This document shows positions 25,878 to 34,427 of a DNA stretch of 64,000 bases, piece after piece. The DNA comes from Ruegeria sp. YS9 (GTDB taxonomy: Bacteria; Pseudomonadota; Alphaproteobacteria; Rhodobacterales; Rhodobacteraceae): contig NZ_CP102411.1 of NCBI RefSeq assembly GCF_024628725.1, forward strand, positions 66,926 to 130,925, given 5' to 3'. The notes beneath the pieces are model-generated. The model made no database searches. It saw nothing but the letters and a program-made list of their open reading frames with translations, and was not told where the DNA came from. The translations under genes were made by a program, and so were the position numbers. Numbering within the stretch: position 1 is the first letter of the stretch; each line of letters opens with the position of its first letter.

Positions 25878-26357
25878 ATGAGACTCACTACAAAAAATAC
25901 ACTTCTGGCAGGTGTGCTTGCCGCATTCGGCACCACTGCCATTCTATCGGCACCGGTACTGGCAGGGGGCGACGATGTTGTCGTTGAAGATGCCTGGTCG
26001 CGGGCCTCTATCGGCACCAACCGGCCGGGTGCCGCGTACATGACGATCCGCAACACCAGTGATGAGGTCGTCACACTGACCTCTATCCGCACCGATCTTG
26101 CGATGATGCCCGAGATCCACCAGACATCGACCAATGCAGAGGGCGTCAGTTCCATGGCACCAGCTGGCGAGCTGGAAATTGCGCCCGGTGGTTCCGTCGC
26201 GCTTGAGCCCGGCGGGCTGCATGCAATGCTTATGCGGCTGCAACGCCCGATGACTGAAGGCGAGAGTTTTGCGCTGACCCTGATCTTTGCCGATGGAGCA
26301 GAAAAGACCGTCAACATACCGATATTCGGTATTGCTGCACGAGGCCCAGAGAACTGA
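25878..26357 (+). CDS. PCuAC copper chaperone
   Basis: A 159-residue periplasmic protein with a signal peptide ending near VLAG. The Cu(I) site of PCuAC proteins is recognisable: His and Met in PEIHQTS...SSM and HAMLM. In known systems it hands Cu(I) to Sco or directly to the CuA and CuB sites of cytochrome oxidase. Here it lies between two thioredoxin-fold partners and shares a base with the next sco gene (TGATG), which supports that role. Confidence 0.85.
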   Translation: MRLTTKNTLLAGVLAAFGTTAILSAPVLAGGDDVVVEDAWSRASIGTNRPGAAYMTIRNTSDEVVTLTSIRTDLAMMPEIHQTSTNAEGVSSMAPAGELEIAPGGSVALEPGGLHAMLMRLQRPMTEGESFALTLIFADGAEKTVNIPIFGIAARGPEN

Positions 26358-26983
26358 TGCAGCGGCGACGTGTTCTCACATTTGGGGCTGCTGGAATTGG
26401 CGCAATCGGCCTGACACTCTTTGTCGGATGGTGGCAAGTGGATGGGCCGGGAGCGGCTCAATCAGTTCGCCTTCGTCCCCTTGCGTTGTCGGGCATGAAC
26501 TTTCGCATGGTTGATCACGAAGGGACCCCCGTCACCCCGCAATCGCTGGTCGGACGTGCAACAATGGTGTTCTTCGGCTTTACCTACTGCCCGGATGTTT
26601 GCCCGACGACTCTTTCGGATATTTCCCTCTGGCTGGATGATCTGGGCAATGACGCGGACGAATTGAACGTCGTGTTCATAACCGTAGACCCTGAAAGGGA
26701 CACGGTCGATGCCATGACCGATTATGTCAGCTACTTTCATCCAGCTATTCGCGGTTGGGTCGGCGTTTCGGACCAAATCGCGCAAGCCGCAGACGACTTT
26801 CGCGCCACTTATGAAAAAGTTCCTATGGAAGATGGCGACTACACAATGAACCACACCGCAAGTGTTTTTCTGTTTAACCCCACAGGCGAATTTGTCAGCA
26901 CCATCGACTATCATGAGCAGAGAGAGTTTGCTGTACCCAAGATCCGCCGCGCTTTGAAAAGTGGAGCGGATACAACATCATGA
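26357..26983 (+). CDS. SCO1/SenC family protein, second copy
   Basis: A 208-residue protein with a twin-arginine-like start (MQRRRVLTFG) and a copper-binding CPDVCP at 78-83; the distal histidine is in MNHTASVFLF. It is clearly related to the first Sco of the operon but diverged. Two different Sco proteins flanking a PCuAC gene suggest sequential copper transfer or thiol reduction. Its start overlaps the PCuAC stop and its stop overlaps the M23 gene start. Confidence 0.85.
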   Translation: MQRRRVLTFGAAGIGAIGLTLFVGWWQVDGPGAAQSVRLRPLALSGMNFRMVDHEGTPVTPQSLVGRATMVFFGFTYCPDVCPTTLSDISLWLDDLGNDADELNVVFITVDPERDTVDAMTDYVSYFHPAIRGWVGVSDQIAQAADDFRATYEKVPMEDGDYTMNHTASVFLFNPTGEFVSTIDYHEQREFAVPKIRRALKSGADTTS

Positions 26984-28347
26984 GCGCACGGTTTCTAGCA
27001 ACCTCGGCGATCGCGATCAGCAGCGTCTCGATTGCTGCGATCATGTTCATTGCCTCGAACAGGTCTGAAATGACGGTGCCTGCGCCCACGGTCTTTCAGG
27101 TGCCCAAACTTCCTGCGGAACCGCAGACCACATCGGCTCTGTTGCTGAACGTACCATCGGCAGAACTCGCTCCAAGCCCCGTTTCGTTTCGACCTGTTCA
27201 GCCGGAACCCATTCAGGCAGAGGAACCTTTGCCTCCTGTTGAACCACCTTCACGAACATGGACGCGCGAGCTTGCGGTGGGTGACACACTCGACAGTATG
27301 CTGTCTGACGCGGGGATTGACGCAACCGATCGCGCTGAAATCGCACTTGCACTTGGCGCTGAATACGACTTGCGGCGCTTGCGGCCGGGTCACTCGATAA
27401 CAGTCGTTGCAACGGCAGCGGATCAACTGCGGAGTGTGGAGCTCGCCGTGGAAGATGGCGTGAGAATTGAAGTGACACTTAGCGAGACATTGTCCACGCG
27501 CGTGGTCTCACCGGAACCCGACACTGTCATTCTGGCCCGCAAAACAGAGATCGAAACTTCGATCTCAAATGCTCTGAGCACCGCAAAGATCCCGGTTCGT
27601 TTTGCGGTGGATCTCGCTCAGATGCTGAGCGGCACAGTGGATTTTCGACGCGATCTGACCGGTGGCGAAAAACTCCGTCTTCTCTGGCGCGAAGAAAGTA
27701 TCGACGGCGAGAAGGTAGGCCAGCCGCAACTCATTTTTGCAGCACTGGAAGTGGATGACCAACTTTACGAAATAGCATGGCCAGACGCCGAAATTGGCCG
27801 CGCCGCAATCTATGTCGATGGTGAGCTTCTTCGCGTCTTCTCGCAACCAGTTGAGGGCGCGCGCCTGAGTTCTGTCTTTGGTCGGCGGAAACATCCGGTC
27901 TACGGCAATGTGCGGATGCACACCGGTGTCGATTTCGCTGCCGCACGTGGTACTCCGGTACATGCGACGGCTCCGGGGCGCGTGTCTTATGTAGGTTGGC
28001 GCGGGGGGTATGGGCGTGTGGTGGAAATCGCTCATGGATCGGACACGGTCACGCGATATACGCATCTTAGCGCAACCGCCGATGGTCTGGCCAAAGGTCA
28101 GCGCGTGGAGGCTGGCGAGGTGGTTGGTCGTGTCGGGTCGAGCGGCACCGCGACCGGCCCCAATCTTCATTATGAAGTATTGGTCGACGGGCGACCAACG
28201 GACCCGCTTTCTGACGACCGACTTGCTGCCGCTGCGAACAACGAGGTTGAAAACGAAGCAGCGCGAAAACGCTTAAGAAATGCTCGAGCACAGCTTGAGA
28301 AACAGCTGGGCAATCCCGTCGCCAAAAAACGCGAATCTAGTTCGTGA
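26980..28347 (+). CDS. M23-family zinc metallopeptidase (LytM-like)
   Basis: A 455-residue envelope protein: N-terminal anchor, Pro-rich linker (about 30-90), a region resembling the opacity-associated/LysM-like N-domain of M23 enzymes, then the catalytic domain with zinc ligands in HTGVDF (H314, D318) and NLHYEV (near 396). The C-terminal 50 residues form a charged helix. Such enzymes cut peptide cross-links in peptidoglycan. It is translationally coupled to the sco operon by ATGA, an unusual partner for copper-delivery genes. Confidence 0.85.
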   Translation: MSARFLATSAIAISSVSIAAIMFIASNRSEMTVPAPTVFQVPKLPAEPQTTSALLLNVPSAELAPSPVSFRPVQPEPIQAEEPLPPVEPPSRTWTRELAVGDTLDSMLSDAGIDATDRAEIALALGAEYDLRRLRPGHSITVVATAADQLRSVELAVEDGVRIEVTLSETLSTRVVSPEPDTVILARKTEIETSISNALSTAKIPVRFAVDLAQMLSGTVDFRRDLTGGEKLRLLWREESIDGEKVGQPQLIFAALEVDDQLYEIAWPDAEIGRAAIYVDGELLRVFSQPVEGARLSSVFGRRKHPVYGNVRMHTGVDFAAARGTPVHATAPGRVSYVGWRGGYGRVVEIAHGSDTVTRYTHLSATADGLAKGQRVEAGEVVGRVGSSGTATGPNLHYEVLVDGRPTDPLSDDRLAAAANNEVENEAARKRLRNARAQLEKQLGNPVAKKRESSS

Positions 28348-28446
28348 GAGTTTCTTAAAACGGCTTCAGGTGCGCGGCTATCAGTTTGCGGGTATGCGCG
28401 CCTGAAGCGGACTGCACTCCAGAAGAACCAAATCAGAGGATGTAAA

Positions 28447-28611
28447 ATGATGGCAATCGCGGGGGCCTTGGTTGGCGCCGTTTGGGGTGGGGTCTTGGCA
28501 AAGCGCCGGAATGGCAACAGCCTTGATATTCTTCAATACGCTAAAGGATATGCCATCGCTTTTGGCCTGGTGGCGTTTTTTCTTTCAATCGCAGTTGTGC
28601 GCCTGATGTAA
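28447..28611 (+). CDS. 54-residue membrane protein
   Basis: Starts MMAIAGALVGA after AGAGGATG. Two hydrophobic helices (about 1-18 and 34-53) flank a short basic loop with AKRRNGNSLDILQYA. From memory, this family is common in Rhodobacteraceae and is often labelled apolipoprotein acyltransferase, a name too grand for a 54-residue protein; real function unknown. It lies 99 bases after the M23 gene, probably in the same transcript, and before a bidirectional terminator. Confidence 0.6.
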   Translation: MMAIAGALVGAVWGGVLAKRRNGNSLDILQYAKGYAIAFGLVAFFLSIAVVRLM

Positions 28612-28631
28612 CGCGCCAGTAAGCAAGGCGA

Positions 28632-28657
28632 AAGCCGGACACCTTGAAGTCCGGCTT
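28632..28657. terminator. Bidirectional terminator
   Basis: AAGCCGGAC (28632-28640) pairs perfectly with GTCCGGCTT (28649-28657) over an 8-base loop, between the small membrane protein and the convergent P-type ATPase gene. Confidence 0.7.
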
Positions 28658-28663
28658 CCACTC

Positions 28664-30997
28664 TTATGTGGTCGCAGCGCCTATTCCTTGCGAGCCAAGG
28701 GTATTTGCCTTAGTCTGGGCGCTATGATCTTCCGGAGCTTTCAGAAGCCGTAAGGCATTGGCCACGACCAGCAAGGACACTCCGACATCCGCGGCGATTG
28801 CACCCCACATGGATGCCAGCCCAAAACCCGTCAGAGTGACAAACAATGCTTTGGTCGCAAGTGAGAAGCCGATGTTCTGACGGATGATCGACATGGTTCG
28901 ACGTGAATGGTCGATCAGCCAGGGTACTTTACCGATGTCGTCGGTCATCAGAGCAATATCTGCGGTCTCGATAGCAGCGTCGGACCCAACTGCACCCATC
29001 GCAACCGCATAATGTGCCCGAGCCATCGCAGGTGCGTCGTTGACGCCATCGCCGATCATCGCAACCATCTCGTGCTGTTCTGCCAGTTCCTCAATCGCAG
29101 CGACTTTGTCTTCCGGCAGAAGCTGGGCCCGGACTTCGTCGATACCGACTTCGGCTGCTACCGCTCTCGCGGTTTGTTCGTTGTCACCCGTCAGCATGAT
29201 GATCGACTTCACGCCCTGCGCGTGAAGCCGGGCAACGATGCTTCGGGCTTCGGGTCGAATGCGGTCCCGCAGCTCAAGCAAACCGGCGACTCCGTTCTCA
29301 TCCCCGACAACCACAAGTGTGCTTCCCGCGCTCTCGATTTGGTTGCGCAATTCGGCAGGGATGGACGCGCCAAAGCCCTTTTCTTCAGCGAAGCGGTCGG
29401 AGCCAAGCCAGATATCTCCGCGCTCGATGCGGCCTTCAAGACCCCGACCGGGAACGGTTCGGATGTCTTCAGCCGCAGATATCGAAATGTCGGTCTGTTC
29501 TGCCCGGGTCAAAATGGCGCGGGCCAGCGGGTGTGAAGACCGAACCTCGAGGCTGGCAGCGCTCGCCAACAGCTCCTGCTCGGATGGGTCGCCCAGCGGA
29601 TACACATTGGCGACTTCAGGCTCTCCCATGGTGATCGTGCCGGTCTTGTCCATGGCCAGTGCGGTGGTACGCCCGGGAGCCTCGATATATGCGCCGCCCT
29701 TAATCAGAACCCCAGCCCGGGCCGAAGCGGTCAAAGCCGCAACGATTGAAACCGGTGTGGAAATGACGAGCGCACAGGGGCAGGCGATAACCAGAAGAAC
29801 AAGTGCATTGTAAAACCAGAAACCCGACGATGCGCCAAATGCAAGCGGCGGGATCAGGGCGATAGCCACTGCGACGACCATAACGATGGGCGTAAAGATC
29901 CGCGCAAATTTTGTAACCCACTGCTCAACCGGCGCACGGCGAGCATGAGCATCACCGACCATCCGGATGATCTTGGCAAGCACGGTATCGGACGCTGTTT
30001 TCGTCGCACGTATTTTGAGGGTGCCTTCACCATTGATTGTGCCGGCATAGACCTCATCATCCAGCTCTTTGGGAATCAACGCGCTTTCACCTGTGATTGG
30101 AGCCTGGTCAACGGCACCGGCCCCTTCGATGACTTCCCCGTCAAGTGGAATGCGATCCCCACCCCGAACGATGAAGCTGTCACCGACAAAGACATCCGCC
30201 GCCGGGACCGTTGCCTCTGAGCCGTCAGCACGAACCAGCCGAACCGTCGGGGGGGCCAGATCAAGCAGCGCGGATACCGCGTTCCGAGCCCGTCCGACAC
30301 TCCAGCTTTCCAGATAAAGCGAGAGCGAAAAGAAGAATGCCACCGTTGCCGCTTCGAAGAACTCGCCCAAAGCGATAGCGCCACAGACGGCAACCACCAT
30401 CAGCAGGTTCATATCCGGTGAAAGGCGTCGCGCCGAAGACCAGGCCTTGGGCGCCACCAGCCAGACGCCAAACAAGATCGCGACCGCGAACAAAGCTGCC
30501 TCGGGCAAAGGCATCGGAACCTCACCATGTCCCGAAAACAGCCCGAGCGCACCGCCCATGCCTGTTTCGAAAATGTGCCAGCCAAAACCCGCTGCCCAAA
30601 ACCCTCCGCTGAGGATGGTGAACCGCCGCTGACGTGCAATATGCGCCGCCTGGTCCTGAGCGGCATTTCCGTCATCCCATGGTTTGGCGGTCATACCAGT
30701 ACTGGCAACCAGCAGCATGACATCTTCGTCAGACATCTTGGCAGCACTTTCAAGAAGCGTCATTCGACCGTTGATGACATCAAAAGCGAGATGCTCTTCA
30801 CCACCAACTTTCGGGCCGATAACCCGGTTCAGGATCGCAACCTCTTCGGCGCAATCAAGGCCAGAGACCTGAAAGCTTCTGCCACCTTCGGGAATCGGAC
30901 CGACGGGCGCGATGTCACCACACCCGCTACTGCCGCACGCGTTGTGACCTTGTCTATTTTCGTGGTCATGGTCGTGGTTGTGGGTATCGGATGACAT
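28664..30997 (-). CDS. zntA: Zn/Cd/Pb-transporting P1B-type ATPase
   Basis: A 777-residue heavy-metal efflux ATPase. The N-terminus is a His/Cys-rich tail (NHDHDHE, ACGSSGCG) plus a degenerate metal-binding domain with GLDCAEE. The membrane metal site CPC is at 406-408, followed by the phosphorylation motif DKTGT, the SHPLA histidine motif and GDGVNDAP. The last helices read DVGVSLLVVANALRLL, the signature of the Zn/Cd/Pb class rather than copper. Its promoter (31030-31060) has the same CTCTAG dyad as the MerR-controlled sco operon. Confidence 0.85.
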   Translation of the reverse strand: MSSDTHNHDHDHENRQGHNACGSSGCGDIAPVGPIPEGGRSFQVSGLDCAEEVAILNRVIGPKVGGEEHLAFDVINGRMTLLESAAKMSDEDVMLLVASTGMTAKPWDDGNAAQDQAAHIARQRRFTILSGGFWAAGFGWHIFETGMGGALGLFSGHGEVPMPLPEAALFAVAILFGVWLVAPKAWSSARRLSPDMNLLMVVAVCGAIALGEFFEAATVAFFFSLSLYLESWSVGRARNAVSALLDLAPPTVRLVRADGSEATVPAADVFVGDSFIVRGGDRIPLDGEVIEGAGAVDQAPITGESALIPKELDDEVYAGTINGEGTLKIRATKTASDTVLAKIIRMVGDAHARRAPVEQWVTKFARIFTPIVMVVAVAIALIPPLAFGASSGFWFYNALVLLVIACPCALVISTPVSIVAALTASARAGVLIKGGAYIEAPGRTTALAMDKTGTITMGEPEVANVYPLGDPSEQELLASAASLEVRSSHPLARAILTRAEQTDISISAAEDIRTVPGRGLEGRIERGDIWLGSDRFAEEKGFGASIPAELRNQIESAGSTLVVVGDENGVAGLLELRDRIRPEARSIVARLHAQGVKSIIMLTGDNEQTARAVAAEVGIDEVRAQLLPEDKVAAIEELAEQHEMVAMIGDGVNDAPAMARAHYAVAMGAVGSDAAIETADIALMTDDIGKVPWLIDHSRRTMSIIRQNIGFSLATKALFVTLTGFGLASMWGAIAADVGVSLLVVANALRLLKAPEDHSAQTKANTLGSQGIGAATT

Positions 30998-31029
30998 AGT
31001 TAGACCTCAAGAATCTCTGCGGTCCTTTG

Positions 31030-31060
31030 CAAATAGTTCCTACAGCAACTAGAGCTTCAA
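31030..31060 (-). promoter_or_regulatory. MerR-type promoter of the Zn/Cd/Pb ATPase gene
   Basis: Minus strand: TTGAAG, 19-bp spacer, TATTTG. The spacer starts CTCTAG-ttg-CTGTAG, the same dyad as at 24108 and 32225. It lies about 30 bases upstream of the ATPase start. Confidence 0.75.
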
Positions 31061-31185
31061 TACCTTTTTCAATTTTTTTTCAATCCGGTTCGTTGCCCGC
31101 GATATTGATGCTTCATTCCTTCTTGCGGGCTGGCCGCGTGAATGCAATCTAGTCGCAGAAGACGTAAAAAATTTGGAACAGGTCA

Positions 31186-31458
31186 ATGCAGAAACGGATC
31201 GCAATTACCATCACGTTAGTCTCGATTACTGCCGGTTGCTCAGCCCAGTTCACAGGGGGCAAAAGCAAAGCATTCGAACCAGGTAACCTGCCAGATTCGG
31301 TCGTTGCACTGGCAGGGCCGGGGCAGGATCTGGCTACGGCACGCCTTTTACCAGATGACAATTGCTTCTGGTATGAGCACAGCGGACCTGTCGAGACGAC
31401 ATTGGTACCATTGCGCGCGACGAATGGCGCTCCGATCTGCGCCGCGCGCGACGCCTGA
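31186..31458 (+). CDS. Small lipoprotein
   Basis: A 90-residue protein with a lipoprotein signal (lipobox ITAGC, so Cys18 would be lipidated). The mature part contains two cysteines, in DDNCFWYEH and near the C-terminus in GAPICAARDA, with a conserved-looking LVPLRATNG. I know similar small envelope proteins from Rhodobacteraceae but no function. It is a single-gene unit ending in a perfect hairpin at 31469-31495. Confidence 0.6.
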   Translation: MQKRIAITITLVSITAGCSAQFTGGKSKAFEPGNLPDSVVALAGPGQDLATARLLPDDNCFWYEHSGPVETTLVPLRATNGAPICAARDA

Positions 31459-31468
31459 TAAAAAAAGA

Positions 31469-31495
31469 GGGCAGCGACGTCCACCTACGCTGCCC
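31469..31495. terminator. Bidirectional terminator
   Basis: GGGCAGCG (31469-31476) pairs with CGCTGCCC (31488-31495), flanked by an A-tract on the left and A/T-rich sequence on the right, between the convergent lipoprotein and L,D-transpeptidase genes. Confidence 0.75.
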
Positions 31496-31500
31496 AAAAT

Positions 31501-32163
31501 TTATGAGCGGGCTGTGACGCTATCTTCGGCCGAGTATAAGTATGCGGTCGAGCCGATTTTTACATGTGGGTAGAGATCATTGATATGGGCCATGATCATT
31601 CTAACACATCCAGAACTTGCGCGACCACCGATGCTTCTGGGCTGAGGTGTACCGTGGATTCTGAGATAAGTATCTCGATCCCCAACGTATAGATAAAGGG
31701 CTCGAGAGCCGAGAGCATTACTTGGCCCGGGTTCCATGCCATCCCGAAATTCCGCGTATTCGGGGTTGCGCTCGATCATTGAAGCCGTTGGTGTCCAATG
31801 TGGCCACTCGACCTTGCGCCGGATAGCATAGGTACCGGGCTCGTAAAGGTTCCCACGCGCGATCGCTACGCCATAGCGCATTGCTGTCCCGCCTTCCTCG
31901 ATATGGTAAAGATAGCGCGCGACGGCATCGACATGGATGTCACCAGGAACCAAACCATCATTTGCTACGACACGTCGTGGTAAAAAACGGTCATGAACGC
32001 CCCATGGATTTGAGGTCGCTGGATCGTAATCAAATGGCGTGACCTGGCTGTCCCAATAGGTCTTTTGCGACGAGGTTGGCCATGTTTTGGCGATCAATGG
32101 ACTGGCCGCAGACGCGGAGAACAGCGCAGTGGTTGATTGAATGAAATGGCGCCTTGTCAGCAT
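31501..32163 (-). CDS. L,D-transpeptidase (YkuD family)
   Basis: A 220-residue periplasmic enzyme with an N-terminal signal resembling a Tat leader (TRRHFIQS). The YkuD active site is present: H170 in RIHGT and the catalytic C186 in SSGCVRM. These enzymes form 3-3 peptidoglycan cross-links or attach proteins to the wall. It has its own promoter with a perfect CTCTAG-CTG-CTAGAG dyad (32225-32255), so a wall cross-linking enzyme appears to be in the same metal-induced set as the ATPase. Confidence 0.85.
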   Translation of the reverse strand: MLTRRHFIQSTTALFSASAASPLIAKTWPTSSQKTYWDSQVTPFDYDPATSNPWGVHDRFLPRRVVANDGLVPGDIHVDAVARYLYHIEEGGTAMRYGVAIARGNLYEPGTYAIRRKVEWPHWTPTASMIERNPEYAEFRDGMEPGPSNALGSRALYLYVGDRDTYLRIHGTPQPRSIGGRASSGCVRMIMAHINDLYPHVKIGSTAYLYSAEDSVTARS

Positions 32164-32224
32164 AGATCTCGTCCTGGTTCACAAGTTTAATGTATTTGCA
32201 TCGCATTTTCGCGATCAAATTCGA

Positions 32225-32255
32225 GTCTTAAAGCCTCTAGCAGCTAGAGCTTCAA
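32225..32255 (-). promoter_or_regulatory. MerR-type promoter of the L,D-transpeptidase gene
   Basis: Minus strand: TTGAAG, 19-bp spacer, TAAGAC. The spacer contains the best dyad of the set, CTCTAG-CTG-CTAGAG. About 60 bases upstream of the start codon. Confidence 0.8.
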
Positions 32256-32389
32256 GAGGCTTCAGGTAACACTTGGTTTACCTAGTCGACCATGTCGCCG
32301 GTTGCGTGAACCCTACTTCGGTCGAGTCTACTTCGGACTAGGTCGCAAAGACAATTGACAGAAACGAAGCCGCCATTGTAGCGGTGAAT

Positions 32390-32585
32390 TGTTTTCGGTT
32401 CCTGATGGCGGAAGCCAAAAGGATTAAATGGGAATACGGTTCGGTGTTTTTAACGGCGCCAATTCCGTAACTGCCCCCGCAACTGTGAGCGGAGAGCGAT
32501 GCCAAGACACCACTGGTTCGTAATGGAACCGGGAAGGTTGGCGGAGCGAGCACCCGCGAGTCAGGAGACCTGCCGTAAAACGCCG
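32390..32585 (+). promoter_or_regulatory. Cobalamin riboswitch
   Basis: The conserved elements of the adenosylcobalamin riboswitch appear in order: GGGAATACGG (about 32430), CCGTAACTGCCCCCGCAACTG ending near 32483 (core of the binding site; quoted in part), CCACTGG (about 32510), GGGAAGG (about 32531) and the B12 box GAGTCAGGAGACCTGCC (32558-32574). It ends about 80 bases before the cbiM start, so control is probably translational or by early termination. When cobalamin is plentiful it should repress the gene. Confidence 0.9.
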
Positions 32586-32667
32586 GGCTATGCCCAGACT
32601 GTATCTGTCGGCCTTACGGCCGATTCAACCTGACAAGCCGCCGGGTGAGGCGGTAGGGAGAAATAAA

Positions 32668-33351
32668 ATGCACATCGAACCGGGCATCGTGAATGGTGCC
32701 AAAATCGCGCTTTCCTATGTTACCGCCGCAGGCGCGGCTACTTACGCAGCGAAAGAAACGTTTTCCACATTGCGTGCGAATGGACCTGCATCTTTTGTCA
32801 TGCGCTCGGTGCTCGCCACCGTTGGTGTCTTCCTTTTCTTTGAAGTCCTGCCACACTTCCCGGTTGGTGTCTCTGAAGTCCACTTCATTCTGGGGTCGAC
32901 GCTGTTCCTGCTTCTCGGTGCTGCACCCGCGGCTTTTGGATTGGCAGCCGGTCTGCTGATTCAGGGGGTGTTTTTTGCCCCGTTCGATCTTCCGCAGTAC
33001 TTCATCAACCTAACCACTCTGCTGGTGCCGCTATTTGCGCTACAAGCATTGGCCAGCCGCATCATTGCACCCGGTACAGCATATGTTGACCTCAAATATG
33101 GCCAAGCTCTTGCCCTGAGTGCGATGTATCAGGGGGGAGTAGTCGCATGGGTTGCGTTCTGGGCTTTCTACGGCCAGGGATTTGGTGCTGAAACTATGGC
33201 GTCGGTTCTGTCCTTTGGCGGTGCCTATATGCTGGTAATAGTCATCGAGCCGATTGCTGATCTAGCAGTGCTTGCGGCAGCCAAGGCGATGCGCGGTTTG
33301 AACAGCACAGGTCTGGTGACTCCGCGCTTGTACAACGCTGCGGAAGCTTGA
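32668..33351 (+). CDS. cbiM: CbiM-like transporter component under B12 control
   Basis: A 227-residue membrane protein with about seven helices, starting MHIEPG after AGGGAG. The N-terminal His at position 2 and the MHI-P-G-x-VNG opening are the cobalt-binding signature of CbiM, the substrate-capture subunit of cobalt energy-coupling-factor transporters. No cbiN, cbiQ or cbiO is adjacent, so it either works alone, pairs with genes elsewhere, or is a diverged solitary form. The cobalamin riboswitch just upstream firmly ties it to cobalt or B12 supply. Confidence 0.8.
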   Translation: MHIEPGIVNGAKIALSYVTAAGAATYAAKETFSTLRANGPASFVMRSVLATVGVFLFFEVLPHFPVGVSEVHFILGSTLFLLLGAAPAAFGLAAGLLIQGVFFAPFDLPQYFINLTTLLVPLFALQALASRIIAPGTAYVDLKYGQALALSAMYQGGVVAWVAFWAFYGQGFGAETMASVLSFGGAYMLVIVIEPIADLAVLAAAKAMRGLNSTGLVTPRLYNAAEA

Positions 33352-33423
33352 CCAAAGTTTGAAGCGGTGCCCTAAACTGGGGTTGCCGCGAAACAACTGG
33401 TAGTCGCAGGACCAAAGCTTATC

Positions 33424-33458
33424 GTGGCGCGTCTCGAGGGCGCGCCACATTTGCTTTT
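33424..33458. terminator. Terminator after cbiM
   Basis: GTGGCGCG (33424-33431) pairs with CGCGCCAC (33441-33448), followed by ATTTGCTTTT. It lies between cbiM and the convergent cysteine peptidase gene. Confidence 0.75.
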
Positions 33459-34080
33459 AGCCGCTAAAAACCTGCACCCAACGGTCAGGGTGTAGTGGGT
33501 CCTGTATTCTTAGGAATAGATACCTGGTTTCCTTCCACGTTTTGATCCTGTTGGTAACATTGTCCAGAACCAAGTCGCCTTCACTCGAGCGATAGACAAG
33601 AACAGCATGGCCATTGCGATTGGTGTCCAAGACAGTCGCAATTAGTAGCTTCGTAGGATCCAAACCATTCTGCACAAGTTCAAACTTCTTTTGCAAAGCG
33701 AAGTCTTCGCAATCTCCTGACCCTTGCGTCGGCAGTGTCCAGTACTCCTTTGTCCCATATTGGCTTTGATCCGAAACGGCACGAATCCTTCGATTGACGC
33801 GCGTGTTGATCGTTTTAACGATCTGATTTTCTTGCGCCACGGAGAGACCAGAACTACGAGCGCTCGCGCACGCCCACGAATAATCTTTGCATAGTGTTTT
33901 GGCACCCGATGGCGCTTCAATCTTTCTATCAAGACCGATCGAGGGAAGCTCAGATGCTTGCGACGCAGCGGCAGACACAAAAAAGCTGCATATAAAACAG
34001 ACCATTGGGAGATAACCCAGCAGGTTTTTCGATAACACTCCCTGAACTAAAGTGGGATTTGTCATATCTGCCTTCTCCAT
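33457..34080 (-). CDS. Transglutaminase-like cysteine peptidase (BTLCP)
   Basis: About 207 residues from the ATG preceded by AGAGGAAC; another ATG 15 bases inside also has a ribosome site. After a hydrophobic signal or anchor (about 25-42) comes a bacterial transglutaminase-like cysteine proteinase domain: C124 in GSGDCEDFAL, H158 in RNGHAVLVY, and Asp in LVLDNVTNRI. Relatives such as LapG process surface adhesins in the periplasm; no adhesin is seen here. Codon use looks more A/T-rich than the neighbours. A degenerate version of the CTCTAG promoter lies about 80 bases upstream. Confidence 0.8.
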   Translation of the reverse strand: MEKADMTNPTLVQGVLSKNLLGYLPMVCFICSFFVSAAASQASELPSIGLDRKIEAPSGAKTLCKDYSWACASARSSGLSVAQENQIVKTINTRVNRRIRAVSDQSQYGTKEYWTLPTQGSGDCEDFALQKKFELVQNGLDPTKLLIATVLDTNRNGHAVLVYRSSEGDLVLDNVTNRIKTWKETRYLFLRIQDPLHPDRWVQVFSG

Positions 34081-34160
34081 GCTCGTTCCTCTAAAGTATC
34101 CAAACTTCCCCGGCCAATGTGTTTTATTCCAAGCCTTCATGTGCTTAGGGGAATTGCAAC

Positions 34161-34191
34161 AGCTTCTTAGCCTCTAGGGGTAAAGCGGCAA
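34161..34191 (-). promoter_or_regulatory. Degenerate MerR-type site upstream of the cysteine peptidase
   Basis: Minus strand: TTGCCG followed by CTTTACCCCTAGAGGCTAAGAA. The right half (CTAGAGGCT) is identical to the site at 32225, but the left arm is lost and the distance to TAAGAA is only 16 bp. It may be an eroded copy of the same regulatory element. Confidence 0.35.
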
Positions 34192-34427
34192 AAATTTGCA
34201 GATTCTTTGGTATTTCTTCCTTAGTTGACAGCATCAGAGCATCCACGCCATCACCAGCCCGGCATAGCTAACAGAGCGAATTAGAGGGTAAGCTGATCGC
34301 AATTCTCTCATTCAACAAAAATACAACAGAGATCGGCCGTCATCGCTGAGGGTTACGGAATACCGGGACAATGAAGCCGCTCCTCCGCAAGCTGAGATAG
34401 CCAGTTTCGGTTTTCCAGGCGCTGCAA

